Below, in pieces: positions 1 through 6,865 of a stretch of DNA of 33,009 bases. How positions within the stretch are numbered: position 1 is the first letter of the stretch; each line of letters starts with the position of its first letter. This stretch comes from Rhodospirillales bacterium 69-11. Its GTDB lineage: Bacteria; Pseudomonadota; Alphaproteobacteria; Acetobacterales; Acetobacteraceae. A program made the position numbers and the translations under genes. Location of the stretch: positions 9,852-42,860 of the forward strand of contig MKTV01000105.1 in the NCBI GenBank assembly GCA_001898425.1. Direction: 5' to 3'. The notes beneath the pieces are model-generated. The model was not told the DNA's origin and made no database searches. It saw only the letters and a program-made list of their open reading frames with translations.

Positions 1-81
1 GGCGCGGAGGCCGGCGGTGACGACTGGTATTACCGCACCATCCCGCTGCCCGACGCCGCCCCGGCGGAGGAAGCGCGATGA
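1..81 (+). CDS. 3' end of an unidentified gene (partial)
   Basis: An open frame enters from the left edge and ends at a TGA at 79-81, overlapping the ATG of the next gene (78-80) by 4 bp. Only 26 codons are visible, with a readable core DDWYYRTIPLP and an Ala/Glu-rich end. The ATGA overlap makes it the upstream cistron of the sulfur operon. BigR-type repressors are often linked to sulfide-oxidation genes such as persulfide dioxygenase or sulfide:quinone reductase, but the tail is too short to assign a family. Confidence 0.6.
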   Translation, partial: GAEAGGDDWYYRTIPLPDAAPAEEAR

Positions 82-650
82 GCGCCGATCCCGCCGACCT
101 GGCCCGCGCGGTCGCCGTGCTGCGCACGCTCGCCAACCCGACCCGGCTGCGCATCGTGATGCATCTGCTGCAGGGCGAGGCGGCCGTCAGCCAGATCGAG
201 CAGGCGCTTGGACTGCGCCAGCCGAACCTCTCCCAGCAGCTGGCCGAACTACGGGATGCCGGCGTCGTCACCTCCCGGCGGGAGGCGAAGTCGGTGATCT
301 ACGCCCTCGATGGCGCCGAGATCCCCGCATTGGCGGCGATGCTGCAGCGGATGTTCGTGCCCGGCGCTGCCGGGGCGCCGGCGCCTGGAGGCGCGGGGCT
401 GCCGCGCGTCACTGGGGCGCCGAGCGGCACGGGCTTGCCCGACTTCGCGGATGGCGGCGCTGGGCATGCCGGCGCTGGGCATGCCGGCGCCGACCGTCCT
501 GGCGCCGACCGTCCCGGAGCTGACGGTCTTGGCGCCGGGCGCATTGGCGCGGGACAGCCCGAGGCCGGACCCGAGGGGCGCACCAGCGCCGCCGTATCCA
601 ACCGGCCGCGGCAAGCCGCGGCGTTCGCCATCGTGGGGGGAGCTCGATGA
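78..650 (+). CDS. ArsR/BigR-like winged-helix repressor with repetitive C-terminal tail
   Basis: A 190-residue protein. Residues about 10-95 form an ArsR-type winged helix: LANPTRLRIVMHLLQGE, then the recognition-helix region LRQPNLSQQLAELRDAGVV, then the wing RREAKSVIYAL. The wording is closest to BigR/SqrR repressors, which sense sulfane sulfur through two conserved cysteines. This protein has no cysteine at all: Met and Val stand where I would place the two sensor Cys (RIVMHLL and QRMFVPG). After residue 95 comes a Gly/Ala/Pro-rich tail of nearly 100 residues with seven tandem pentapeptides, absent from ordinary ArsR proteins of about 100-120 residues. It overlaps the genes on both sides by 4 bp, so it probably autoregulates the sulfur operon. 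The family call is firm; the inducer is unknown. Confidence 0.88.
   Translation: MSADPADLARAVAVLRTLANPTRLRIVMHLLQGEAAVSQIEQALGLRQPNLSQQLAELRDAGVVTSRREAKSVIYALDGAEIPALAAMLQRMFVPGAAGAPAPGGAGLPRVTGAPSGTGLPDFADGGAGHAGAGHAGADRPGADRPGADGLGAGRIGAGQPEAGPEGRTSAAVSNRPRQAAAFAIVGGAR
456..560 (+). repeat. In-frame 15-bp minisatellite, seven units
   Basis: Seven consecutive 15-bp units encode the pentapeptides GAGHA, GAGHA, GADRP, GADRP, GADGL, GAGRI and GAGQP in the tail of the ArsR-like regulator. Units 1 and 2 are identical in DNA and units 3 and 4 differ at one base, which points to recent slippage or duplication. Unit length is a multiple of three, so copy-number changes would keep the frame. Confidence 0.9.
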
Positions 651-1069
651 GTGGCCTGACATCCTACCTGCCGGCCTTCCTCGGCGGCGTGCTGATCGGC
701 ACGTCCGCCGCCCTGGTGCTGCTGCTGCTCGGCCGGATCGCCGGCATCAGCGGTATCGTGGCCAACCTGCTGCCGCCGGTCGGCGCCGACTGGATGTGGC
801 GCGCCGCCTTCGTCCTCGGCCTGATCGGCGGACCGCTGCTGTTCATCGCCGTGACCGGCGCACCGCCCGAGATCGAGATCGCCGCAACGCCCGTGACCCT
901 GGTCGTGGCCGGGCTGCTGGTCGGGTTCGGGACACGGCTTGGGTCGGGCTGCACCAGCGGGCACGGCGTCTGCGGGCTCGCCCGTCTTTCGCCCCGCTCA
1001 ATCGTCGCGGTCGCGACCTTCATGGCGACCGCCATCCTCACCGTCTTCATCCGGAGCCACGTGCTGTGA
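647..1069 (+). CDS. YeeE/YedE-family membrane protein, first half-size subunit (PmpA-like)
   Basis: A 140-residue, very hydrophobic protein with about four membrane segments. The signature GSGCTSGHGVCG (about residues 101-112) matches the cysteine-bearing motif of the YeeE/YedE (DUF395, sulf_transp) family, whose full-length member TsuA imports thiosulfate through conserved Cys residues. Half-size versions occur as adjacent pairs, often called PmpA and PmpB, next to BigR-type regulators. The ATG overlaps the stop of the regulator gene (ATGA), and the next gene starts on its stop. Role inferred: movement of a reduced sulfur compound across the inner membrane, acting with the next gene product. 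Confidence 0.85.
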   Translation: MSGLTSYLPAFLGGVLIGTSAALVLLLLGRIAGISGIVANLLPPVGADWMWRAAFVLGLIGGPLLFIAVTGAPPEIEIAATPVTLVVAGLLVGFGTRLGSGCTSGHGVCGLARLSPRSIVAVATFMATAILTVFIRSHVL

Positions 1070-1497
1070 AGATCCTGAGTGCCCTCGCGGCCGGCCTGAT
1101 CTTCGGGTTCGGCCTCACCCTGTCCGGCATGGTGAACCCCGCGCGCGTGCTGGGCTTCCTGGATTTCGCCGGAGAATGGGACCCGACGCTCGCCTTCGTG
1201 CTGGCCGGCGCCGTGCTCGCCTCCGCCGTCGGCTACGGGCTGATGGGCCGCTTCGCCCACCCCGTGTTCGAGGGCAGCTTCGCCGTCCCCACCAGCCGTG
1301 ACATCGACCTGCGCCTCGTGGGCGGGTCGGCGCTGTTCGGCATCGGCTGGGGGCTGGCCGGGTTCTGCCCCGGCCCGGCCGTCGCCTCGCTGTCGCTGGG
1401 CCTCGGCAAGAGCGTGCTGTTCGTGGCCGCGATGCTGGTGGGCATGGTGCTGTTCCGTCTGCTGCCGAGCGCCGCGCCGCGCGCTCGCCACGCCTGA
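1066..1497 (+). CDS. YeeE/YedE-family membrane protein, second half-size subunit (PmpB-like)
   Basis: The start is the GTG at 1066 overlapping the upstream TGA (GTGA), giving 143 residues; the same frame is open further upstream but that stretch is antisense or shadow sequence inside the regulator and pmpA genes. The protein opens KILSALAAGLIFGFGL, continues LSGMVNPARVLGFLD, and carries GLAGFCPGPA (about residues 99-108) with the single conserved cysteine of this half. Around four membrane segments are visible. It pairs with the preceding gene to make one full YeeE/YedE unit. The overlap suggests coupled translation in equal amounts. Confidence 0.86.
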   Translation: MKILSALAAGLIFGFGLTLSGMVNPARVLGFLDFAGEWDPTLAFVLAGAVLASAVGYGLMGRFAHPVFEGSFAVPTSRDIDLRLVGGSALFGIGWGLAGFCPGPAVASLSLGLGKSVLFVAAMLVGMVLFRLLPSAAPRARHA

Positions 1498-1508
1498 CGG
1501 AGCTGTCC

Positions 1509-2297
1509 ATGGACGTGACCACCAGCGTACTGGCGGTGCTCTCGGGCAGCGCCGTCGGCTTCGTGCTCGGACTGATCGGCGGCGGCGGGTCGATCCTGGC
1601 GACGCCTCTGCTGCTCTACGTCGTCGGACTCGAGCCGCATGCCGCGATCGGCACCGGCGCCCTGGCGGTGTCGGTCAACGCCTTCGCGAATTTTGCCGGC
1701 TACGCCCGCGCCGGCCGGGTCCGCTGGCGTCCGGCCATCCTGTTCGCCGTGATCGGCATCGTCGGGGCTGCCATCGGATCAAGCCTGGGGAAGGTGTTCG
1801 ACGGGCAGCGGCTGCTGCTGCTGTTCGCGATCCTGATGGTGGTGGTCGGCGTGCTGATGCTGCGCCGCAAGCCGCAGCCGGTGGGGGACCCGAACATGGT
1901 GGCCGGCGGCCGCATCAGCGTGCCGAAGGTGACCGGGGCGGCGCTGTCCGTCGGCTTGCTGTCCGGCTTCTTCGGGATCGGCGGCGGCTTCCTGATCGTG
2001 CCCGGGCTGCTGTTCTCGACCGGCATGCCGATGATCGCGGCGGTCGCGTCCTCGCTGCTCTCGGTGGGCACGTTCGGGCTGACGACGGCAGTGAACTACG
2101 CCTTGTCGGGCCTGGTCGCCTGGGGCATCGCCGCCGAATACATCCTTGGCGGGCTGGCGGGCGGGTTCCTCGGCATGCGGTTGGCCGCGCATCTCTCCAC
2201 CCGCAAGGCCGCGCTCACCCGGGTGTTCGCCGGCATCATCTTCGTGGTGGCGGCCTACATGCTCTGGCGGACCGCGGGTGCTCTGCACCTGTGGTGA
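1509..2297 (+). CDS. TauE/SafE-family sulfite/sulfonate exporter
   Basis: A 262-residue membrane protein with about eight hydrophobic segments and the internal duplication typical of TauE/SafE (DUF81): GLIGGGGSILATPLL near the N terminus is echoed by GFFGIGGGFLIVPGLL in the second half. The family exports small anions such as sulfite, sulfoacetate or other organosulfur compounds. It starts 11 bp after the PmpB-like stop, behind a GGAG ribosome-binding site at 1499-1502, and is the last gene of the sulfur operon. Sulfite export fits downstream of persulfide oxidation, but the substrate cannot be read from the sequence. Confidence 0.88.
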   Translation: MDVTTSVLAVLSGSAVGFVLGLIGGGGSILATPLLLYVVGLEPHAAIGTGALAVSVNAFANFAGYARAGRVRWRPAILFAVIGIVGAAIGSSLGKVFDGQRLLLLFAILMVVVGVLMLRRKPQPVGDPNMVAGGRISVPKVTGAALSVGLLSGFFGIGGGFLIVPGLLFSTGMPMIAAVASSLLSVGTFGLTTAVNYALSGLVAWGIAAEYILGGLAGGFLGMRLAAHLSTRKAALTRVFAGIIFVVAAYMLWRTAGALHLW

Positions 2298-2337
2298 GTT
2301 CGACGCCTCGGGCAATGCCGATTGCGGCGGAAAGGAA

Positions 2338-2361
2338 GGTGGGGGCCGATCGACCCCCGCC
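2338..2361. terminator. Hairpin between convergent tauE-like and pgi genes
   Basis: GGTGGGGG pairs with CCCCCGCC (one G-T pair) around the 8-base loop CCGATCGA. It lies 41 bp after the exporter stop and 9 bp beyond the pgi stop on the other strand, so it could end transcription in both directions. There is no U-tract on the plus strand; on the minus strand a short CCTTCCTTT run follows. Function is inferred from position. Confidence 0.5.
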
Positions 2362-2369
2362 GTCCCGGA

Positions 2370-4046
2370 TCAGGCTTCGTCCCGCAGCTCCAGGAAGCGC
2401 GCGATCAGCGCGTTGGTGGAGCCGTCGTGGTGGTTCGGCGTCGCGCCCGGCTGCAGCTCCGGGATGATGCCGCCGGCGAGCTGCTTGCCGAGTTCGACGC
2501 CCCACTGATCGAAGCTGTCGATGCCCCAGAGGCAGCCCTGCACCGCGACCTTGTGCTCATACAATGCGATCAGCCGGCCCAGGGTGAACGCGTCCAGGTG
2601 CCGCACCAGGATCGTGTTGGACGGACGCTCGCCCTGCGCCACGCGCGCCGGCGCGACCAGGTTCATCTCCTCGGCGGTCGCACCCTTCGCCTGCATCTCC
2701 GTGCGGATCTCCGCCTCGGAGCGGCCGCGCAGCAGGGCCTCGGCCTGGGCGAAGGCGTTGGCGGCCAGGATGCGGTGCGCCTGCGGCCGGTTGTGGTCGG
2801 CGACGGCCGCCAGGATGAAGTCGACCGGCACCGGCCGTGTCCCCTGGTGCACGAGCTGCATGAAGCTGTGCTGCGCGTTGGTGCCCGGTTCGCCGAACAC
2901 GACGGGGCAGGTGTCCCAGCCGGTCGGGTCGCCGGCCAGCGTCACGTGCTTGCCGTTGCTCTCCATCTCCAGCTGCTGGAGGAAGGCGGGGAGGCGCTTG
3001 AGGCGCTCGTCATAGGCGAGCACGCAATGGGTCGCGCAGCCCAGGGCGTTGATGTTCCAGATGCCGGCCATGGCGAGCAGCACCGGGAGGTTCTGCCGGA
3101 TCGGGGTGTCGCGGAAATGGCAATCCATGCTCCACGCGCCGTTCAGAAGGGCCTGGAACTTGTCCCAGCCCACCGCGAGCGGAATGGACAGCCCGATCGG
3201 CGACCACAGCGAGTATCGCCCACCCACCCAGTCGCGGAAGCCGAACACGTGCTCCGGCGCGATCCCGAACGCGGCGGTCGCCTTCAGGTTGGTCGACAGC
3301 GCGGCGAAATGCGCGGTGACCGCCTTCTCCCCGAGATTGGCCACGATCCAGTCGCGCATGGCGGCGGCGTTGGTCATGGTCTCGAGCGTGGTGAAGGTCT
3401 TGGAGGCGACCAGGATCAGCGTGCGGGCGGGATCGAGCCCCTTCAGCACCTCGGCCGCGTCGTGCCCGTCGACGTTCGACAGGAACCGCGCCTCCATCTT
3501 CGCGTCGTTGCGCGCCCAGGTGAGGGCCTGCGTCACCATGCGCGGGCCGAGATCGGACCCGCCGATGCCGACGTTCACCACGGCCTCGAAAGCCTGGCCG
3601 GTGGCACCGCGTACCTCGCCGGAATGCACCGCCGTGACGAAGGCCTGCATGCGGTCGCGTTCGGCGCGGGCCAGCGATGCCGCCTCGTCCACGCCGCCGG
3701 GCAGCGCGGCCTTCATCTCCACCCCGGCGGGCGCCCGCAGCGCCATGTGCATGGCGGCCCGGTGTTCGGTCACGTTGACCGCCTCGCCCGCGAACAGCCG
3801 GCGGCGGAAGCCTTCCAGGTCCGCCGTTTCGGCCAGGGCGAACAGCGCCTCGAGCGCCGCGTCGTCGATGGCGGTCTTGGAGATGTCCAGCGTCAGGTCG
3901 TCGAACCGCGCCGTGAACCGCTTGGCCCGATCCGGGTCCGCGGCGAAGAGCGGGGTGATGCGGCGCCCATCCGGGCGGGCGGCGAGGTCGCGCAGGCCCG
4001 CGAAGGCAGCCTGGCGATCCGGAAAACGGGTCTGGGGCGCTGACAT
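2370..4046 (-). CDS. pgi: Glucose-6-phosphate isomerase
   Basis: Interconverts glucose-6-phosphate and fructose-6-phosphate in the cytoplasm. Family hallmarks appear in order: VNVGIGGSDLGPRM, ASKTFTTLETMTNA, the sugar-phosphate signature FRDWVGGRYSLWSPIGLS, and near the C terminus CLWGIDSFDQWGVELGK, which carries the active-site lysine. The start chosen is the ATG at 4046 (MSAPQTRFPDRQAAF, 558 residues), the usual family length; an upstream ATG at 4085 would add 13 residues without family resemblance. It is a single-gene unit, convergent with the exporter and divergent from the ECF module. A 13-bp dyad upstream (4083-4095) recurs near ino1, another glucose-6-phosphate enzyme. Confidence 0.97.
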   Translation of the reverse strand: MSAPQTRFPDRQAAFAGLRDLAARPDGRRITPLFAADPDRAKRFTARFDDLTLDISKTAIDDAALEALFALAETADLEGFRRRLFAGEAVNVTEHRAAMHMALRAPAGVEMKAALPGGVDEAASLARAERDRMQAFVTAVHSGEVRGATGQAFEAVVNVGIGGSDLGPRMVTQALTWARNDAKMEARFLSNVDGHDAAEVLKGLDPARTLILVASKTFTTLETMTNAAAMRDWIVANLGEKAVTAHFAALSTNLKATAAFGIAPEHVFGFRDWVGGRYSLWSPIGLSIPLAVGWDKFQALLNGAWSMDCHFRDTPIRQNLPVLLAMAGIWNINALGCATHCVLAYDERLKRLPAFLQQLEMESNGKHVTLAGDPTGWDTCPVVFGEPGTNAQHSFMQLVHQGTRPVPVDFILAAVADHNRPQAHRILAANAFAQAEALLRGRSEAEIRTEMQAKGATAEEMNLVAPARVAQGERPSNTILVRHLDAFTLGRLIALYEHKVAVQGCLWGIDSFDQWGVELGKQLAGGIIPELQPGATPNHHDGSTNALIARFLELRDEA

Positions 4047-4082
4047 GGGCGCACGATAACGCAACCGGGGTGAACCGGACAG

Positions 4083-4095
4083 CACGGGATCGTGA
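4083..4095. promoter_or_regulatory. Dyad CACGGGATCGTGA upstream of pgi, shared with the ino1 region
   Basis: CACG and CGTG arms flank GGAT. The exact 13-mer occurs again at 30857-30869 upstream of ino1. It lies 37 bp upstream of the chosen pgi ATG and 80 bp before the DGPF gene on the other strand. A repressor or activator site is an inference from dyad symmetry and recurrence only. Confidence 0.35.
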
Positions 4096-4124
4096 CAAGC
4101 CCGCGAGGATTTTCGCCACTTCGG

Positions 4125-4152
4125 TGTCGGCGGGGCGTCTAGCCAGACGTCC
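4125..4152 (+). promoter_or_regulatory. Candidate ECF42 promoter of the DGPF-sigma operon
   Basis: TGTCGG at 4125-4130 is followed after exactly 17 bp by CGTCC at 4148-4152. The -35 TGTCGA and -10 CG(A/T)C elements described for ECF42 sigma factors are very similar. The same pair with the same 17-bp spacing precedes the second YCII gene. Transcription would start about 15-20 bp before the ATG at 4176. Confidence 0.6.
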
Positions 4153-4175
4153 TCTGGACATCACGGGGGAGACCG

Positions 4176-4550
4176 ATGCTCTACGCGATTCTCTGCTATC
4201 ACGACGAGGACGTCGTGAACGCCTGGACCCAGGCCGAGGACGACGCCGTGCTCGCCAAGCGGGGGCGGGTGACCGACCCGCTGGCCGCGGCGGCACGGCT
4301 GGGACCGGCCGCCCGGCTGATGCCCACCACGGCCGCGGTGACGGTGCGGTCCGGCGCGGATCCGGTGGTGATCGACGGCCCGTTCGCCGAGACGAAGGAG
4401 CAGTTGCTGGGCTTCTACGTCGTGGAATGCGCCACGCTGGACGACGCCGTGGAGATCGCGCGGAAGATGGGCGTGGGCGAAACCGGGGCGTTCGAAATCC
4501 GCCCGCTCAAGCTCTACCTGCCCAGCACGCTCGACGCGGCCGCCAGGTGA
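4176..4550 (+). CDS. DGPF/YCII-related protein, ECF42 partner
   Basis: A 124-residue cytoplasmic protein of the YCII-related, ferredoxin-like fold. It begins MLYAILCYHDEDVV and carries the diagnostic IDGPFAETKEQLLGFYVVE (about residues 67-85), ending in EIRPLKLYLP. DGPF proteins are the standard genomic partners of ECF42 sigma factors; their molecular role is not established. A GGGGGAGA ribosome-binding site lies just upstream. The stop overlaps the GTG start of the sigma factor by 4 bp, so the two are translationally coupled. Confidence 0.9.
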   Translation: MLYAILCYHDEDVVNAWTQAEDDAVLAKRGRVTDPLAAAARLGPAARLMPTTAAVTVRSGADPVVIDGPFAETKEQLLGFYVVECATLDDAVEIARKMGVGETGAFEIRPLKLYLPSTLDAAAR

Positions 4551-5788
4551 ACGAAATCGGATGGATCGACGGGATGCTGCGGGCGGCACGGCCGGCCGCC
4601 ATGGCCGCGCTGCTGCGCCGCTTTCGCGATCTCGACCGGGCCGAGGAAGCGTTCCAGGAGGCGTGCTTTCGCGCGCTCAGGCACTGGCCGGCCAACGGGC
4701 CGCCGCGTGATCCCGCCGCCTGGCTGATCATGGTGGGGCGCAACGTCGCGCTCGACGACGTGCGCCGCCGGGCCCGCGACGTGCCGCTGCCCGACGAGGA
4801 TGCGCTGTCCGACCTCTCCGACGTGGAGGAATTGGCGGCCGACCGGCTGGATGCGGCCGACTACCGGGACGATATCCTGCGGCTGCTGTTCACCTGCTGC
4901 CACCCCGCGCTGCCCGCCACGCAGCAGGTCGCGCTCGCGCTGCGCATCGTGTGCGGGCTGACGGTGGCCGAGGTCGCCCGCGCGTTCCTGGTGAGCGAGG
5001 TGGCCATGGAGCAGCGCCTGACCCGCGCCAAGCGCCGCATCGCCGCGGCCGACCTGCCCTATGCGACGCCCGGCGCGGTGGAGCGGTCGGAGCGGGTGGG
5101 TGCGGTCGCCGCCATGGTCTACCTGCTGTTCAACGAAGGGTATTCGGCAAGCGGCGGCACCGCCCACGTGCGCGCGCCGCTCTGCGAGGAGGCGATCCGG
5201 CTCGCGCGGCTGCTGCTGAAGATCTTCCCCTCCGAACCGGAGCTGATGGGGCTGCTTGCCCTGCTGCTGCTGCAGCACGCGCGCACGCCGGCGCGGTTGG
5301 ACGGCGCGGGGGAGATCGTGCTGCTGGACGACCAGGACCGCGGGGCGTGGCATCGCGGGGCGATCGCCGAGGGGCTCGCGCTGCTGGAGAAGGCGCGCCG
5401 CCATCGCCGGCCAGGGCCCTATCAGGTGCAGGCGGCGCTGGCCGCGGTGCATGCGCGCGCGGCCCGCGCGGCGGATACGGACTGGGCGGAGATGGACCGG
5501 CTCTACGCGCTGCTGGAGCGGATCCAGCCCTCCCCGGTGGTGACGCTCAACCGCGCGGTCGCGGTCTCGAAGGTCGGCGGCCCGCAGGCGGCGCTCGAGA
5601 TGATCGCCCCGCTCGCGCGGTCGCTCGAGGGCTACTTCCATTTCCACGGCCTGCGCGGTGCGCTGCTGCTGCAATGCGGCCGCACCGACGCTGCACGGGA
5701 AGCGTTCGACCGCGCCATCGCGCTCGCCCACACGCCGGCCGAAGCGGCGCATATCCGCGCCCATCTCGATCGGCTGGCGGCGGGCTGA
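4547..5788 (+). CDS. ECF42-type RNA polymerase sigma factor with long C-terminal extension
   Basis: The GTG at 4547 overlaps the DGPF stop (GTGA) and gives 413 residues. Residues about 15-80 are sigma region 2 (LLRRFRDLDRAEEAFQEA, AWLIMVGRNVALDDVRRR). Residues about 125-190 are sigma region 4 (PATQQVALALRIVCGLTVAE, FLVSEVAMEQRLTRAKRRI). The remaining roughly 200 residues are a helical extension holding YLLFNEGYSASGG, LLALLLLQHART and TPR-like repeats; this C-terminal part is the mark of ECF42, where it replaces an anti-sigma factor as the control element. The candidate promoters at 4125 and 5806 suggest that it activates its own operon and the next one. Confidence 0.93.
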   Translation: MNEIGWIDGMLRAARPAAMAALLRRFRDLDRAEEAFQEACFRALRHWPANGPPRDPAAWLIMVGRNVALDDVRRRARDVPLPDEDALSDLSDVEELAADRLDAADYRDDILRLLFTCCHPALPATQQVALALRIVCGLTVAEVARAFLVSEVAMEQRLTRAKRRIAAADLPYATPGAVERSERVGAVAAMVYLLFNEGYSASGGTAHVRAPLCEEAIRLARLLLKIFPSEPELMGLLALLLLQHARTPARLDGAGEIVLLDDQDRGAWHRGAIAEGLALLEKARRHRRPGPYQVQAALAAVHARAARAADTDWAEMDRLYALLERIQPSPVVTLNRAVAVSKVGGPQAALEMIAPLARSLEGYFHFHGLRGALLLQCGRTDAAREAFDRAIALAHTPAEAAHIRAHLDRLAAG

Positions 5789-5805
5789 AAAAATTGGGCG
5801 CGCCG

Positions 5806-5833
5806 TGTCGGGTGCGCGCGCGCCGGCCCGTCC
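5806..5833 (+). promoter_or_regulatory. Candidate ECF42 promoter of the second YCII gene
   Basis: TGTCGG at 5806-5811 and CGTCC at 5829-5833, separated by exactly 17 bp, copy the element pair at 4125-4152. It lies in the 105-bp gap after the sigma gene and would drive the 5894 and 6334 genes. The 17-bp spacers themselves are not similar, so only the contact elements are conserved. Confidence 0.6.
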
Positions 5834-5893
5834 TTGCAGCGAACGAACAGGGGCGTGCCGGACGGTCCGGTCGCTCGGACGGGAGGAGACGCA

Positions 5894-6319
5894 ATGCGCT
5901 GCATGATCCTGCTGAAGGCCAACGCCGACAGCGAGTCCGGGGCGCTGCCCAGCCAGGCGCTGCTGGAGGCGATGGGCCGCTACAACGAGGAGCTCGTGAA
6001 GGCCGGCGTGATGCGCGCGGGCGAGGGCCTGAAGCCCACGGCGGAGGGCGCGCGTGTCCGCTTCTCGGGTGAGGATCGCAGCGTGCGCCCCGGGCCGTTC
6101 GCGCTCGACCAGGGCGTGATCTGCGGCTTCTGGATCTTCGAGGTCGCATCGCTGGACGAGGCCGTCGACTGGGTGAAGCGCTGTCCCAACCCGCTGGAGG
6201 GCGAGGCGGAGATCGAGATCCGCCCGGTGTTCGAGATGACGGATTTCGGCGACGCGATGACACCGGAGCTGCGCGCCCAGGAAGAGCGCATGCGTACCAC
6301 GATCGAGTCGAAGACCTGA
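5894..6319 (+). CDS. Second YCII-related protein of the ECF42 module
   Basis: A 141-residue protein starting MRCMILLKANADSESG, with a GGGAGGAG ribosome-binding site at 5881-5888; the same frame is open further upstream but without such a site. The body (LLEAMGRYNEELVKAGVM, GFWIFEVASLDEAVDWVKR, EIEIRPVFEMTDF) is the YCII-related fold. The DGPF loop is degenerate: GPFALD appears instead of DGPFAETKE. It may be a specialised paralogue of the 4176 protein. The VOC gene follows 14 bp downstream, probably co-transcribed. Biochemical function unknown. Confidence 0.88.
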   Translation: MRCMILLKANADSESGALPSQALLEAMGRYNEELVKAGVMRAGEGLKPTAEGARVRFSGEDRSVRPGPFALDQGVICGFWIFEVASLDEAVDWVKRCPNPLEGEAEIEIRPVFEMTDFGDAMTPELRAQEERMRTTIESKT

Positions 6320-6333
6320 AAGGAGCCAGTGTC

Positions 6334-6762
6334 ATGAGAATGAGCCCGCATCTCGCGTTCCTGGGGAATTGCGAGGAAGCCTTCCGTTTCTACCATCACG
6401 CCCTCGGCGGCGATCTCGTCGCGATGGTCCGCTACGGCGAGACGCCGGCCGGGCAGGGCGAACCCGCGCTGCACGACAAGATCGCGCATGCGCGGCTGGT
6501 GGTGGGCGACGCGGTGCTGATGGGCTCCGATTGTGGCGCCGATCGCTACGCCGCCCCCGGCGGCACGATGACGATGATCGGGCTCGACACGCCCGAGGAG
6601 GCGGAGCGCGTTTTCGCCGCGCTGTCCGAAGGCGGCGCGGTCTCCATGCCGATGATGGAGACGTTCTTCGCCCGCCGCTTCGGCGTCTGCAACGACCGGT
6701 TCGGCGTGCCGTGGATGGTGATCTGCGAGAAGCCGATGGACGAGGCCTGTAGCGCCGCCTGA
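6334..6762 (+). CDS. VOC-superfamily protein (PhnB/glyoxalase-like)
   Basis: A 142-residue protein of the vicinal oxygen chelate fold, PhnB-like group: SPHLAFLGNCEEAFRFYHHALGG at the N terminus and FFARRFGVCNDRFGVPWMV near the C terminus. Members include glyoxalase and dioxygenase-like proteins and many of unknown substrate. The ribosome-binding site AAAGGAG (6319-6325) starts at the last base of the previous gene's stop. VOC genes often accompany DGPF/YCII genes in ECF-controlled groups, so shared control with the preceding gene is likely. The reaction cannot be predicted. Confidence 0.88.
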   Translation: MRMSPHLAFLGNCEEAFRFYHHALGGDLVAMVRYGETPAGQGEPALHDKIAHARLVVGDAVLMGSDCGADRYAAPGGTMTMIGLDTPEEAERVFAALSEGGAVSMPMMETFFARRFGVCNDRFGVPWMVICEKPMDEACSAA

Positions 6763-6865
6763 GGCCGTCGCGCGGGCCGGCAACGAAGCGGTCGCCCGGG
6801 GCGCCCCTCTGGACAGGGCGGGCGATTGCTCGTCTCGTTCGGCTCAAACAGGAGGAGCGCCCCCG

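Noticed and set aside
310-1065. Upstream extension of the second YeeE/YedE gene to an ATG at 310
   Set aside because: The added residues are a shadow of the repressor and first YeeE/YedE genes. The GTG at 1066 gives a normal half-size protein and a standard GTGA overlap.
2322-4043. Long plus-strand open frame across pgi
   Set aside because: Antisense shadow of glucose-6-phosphate isomerase with no ribosome-binding site and no domain signal.
6763-6865. A third ECF42 promoter before the amidohydrolase
   Set aside because: No TGTCG(A/G) element with a CG(A/T)C partner at 16-18 bp was found in the gap.
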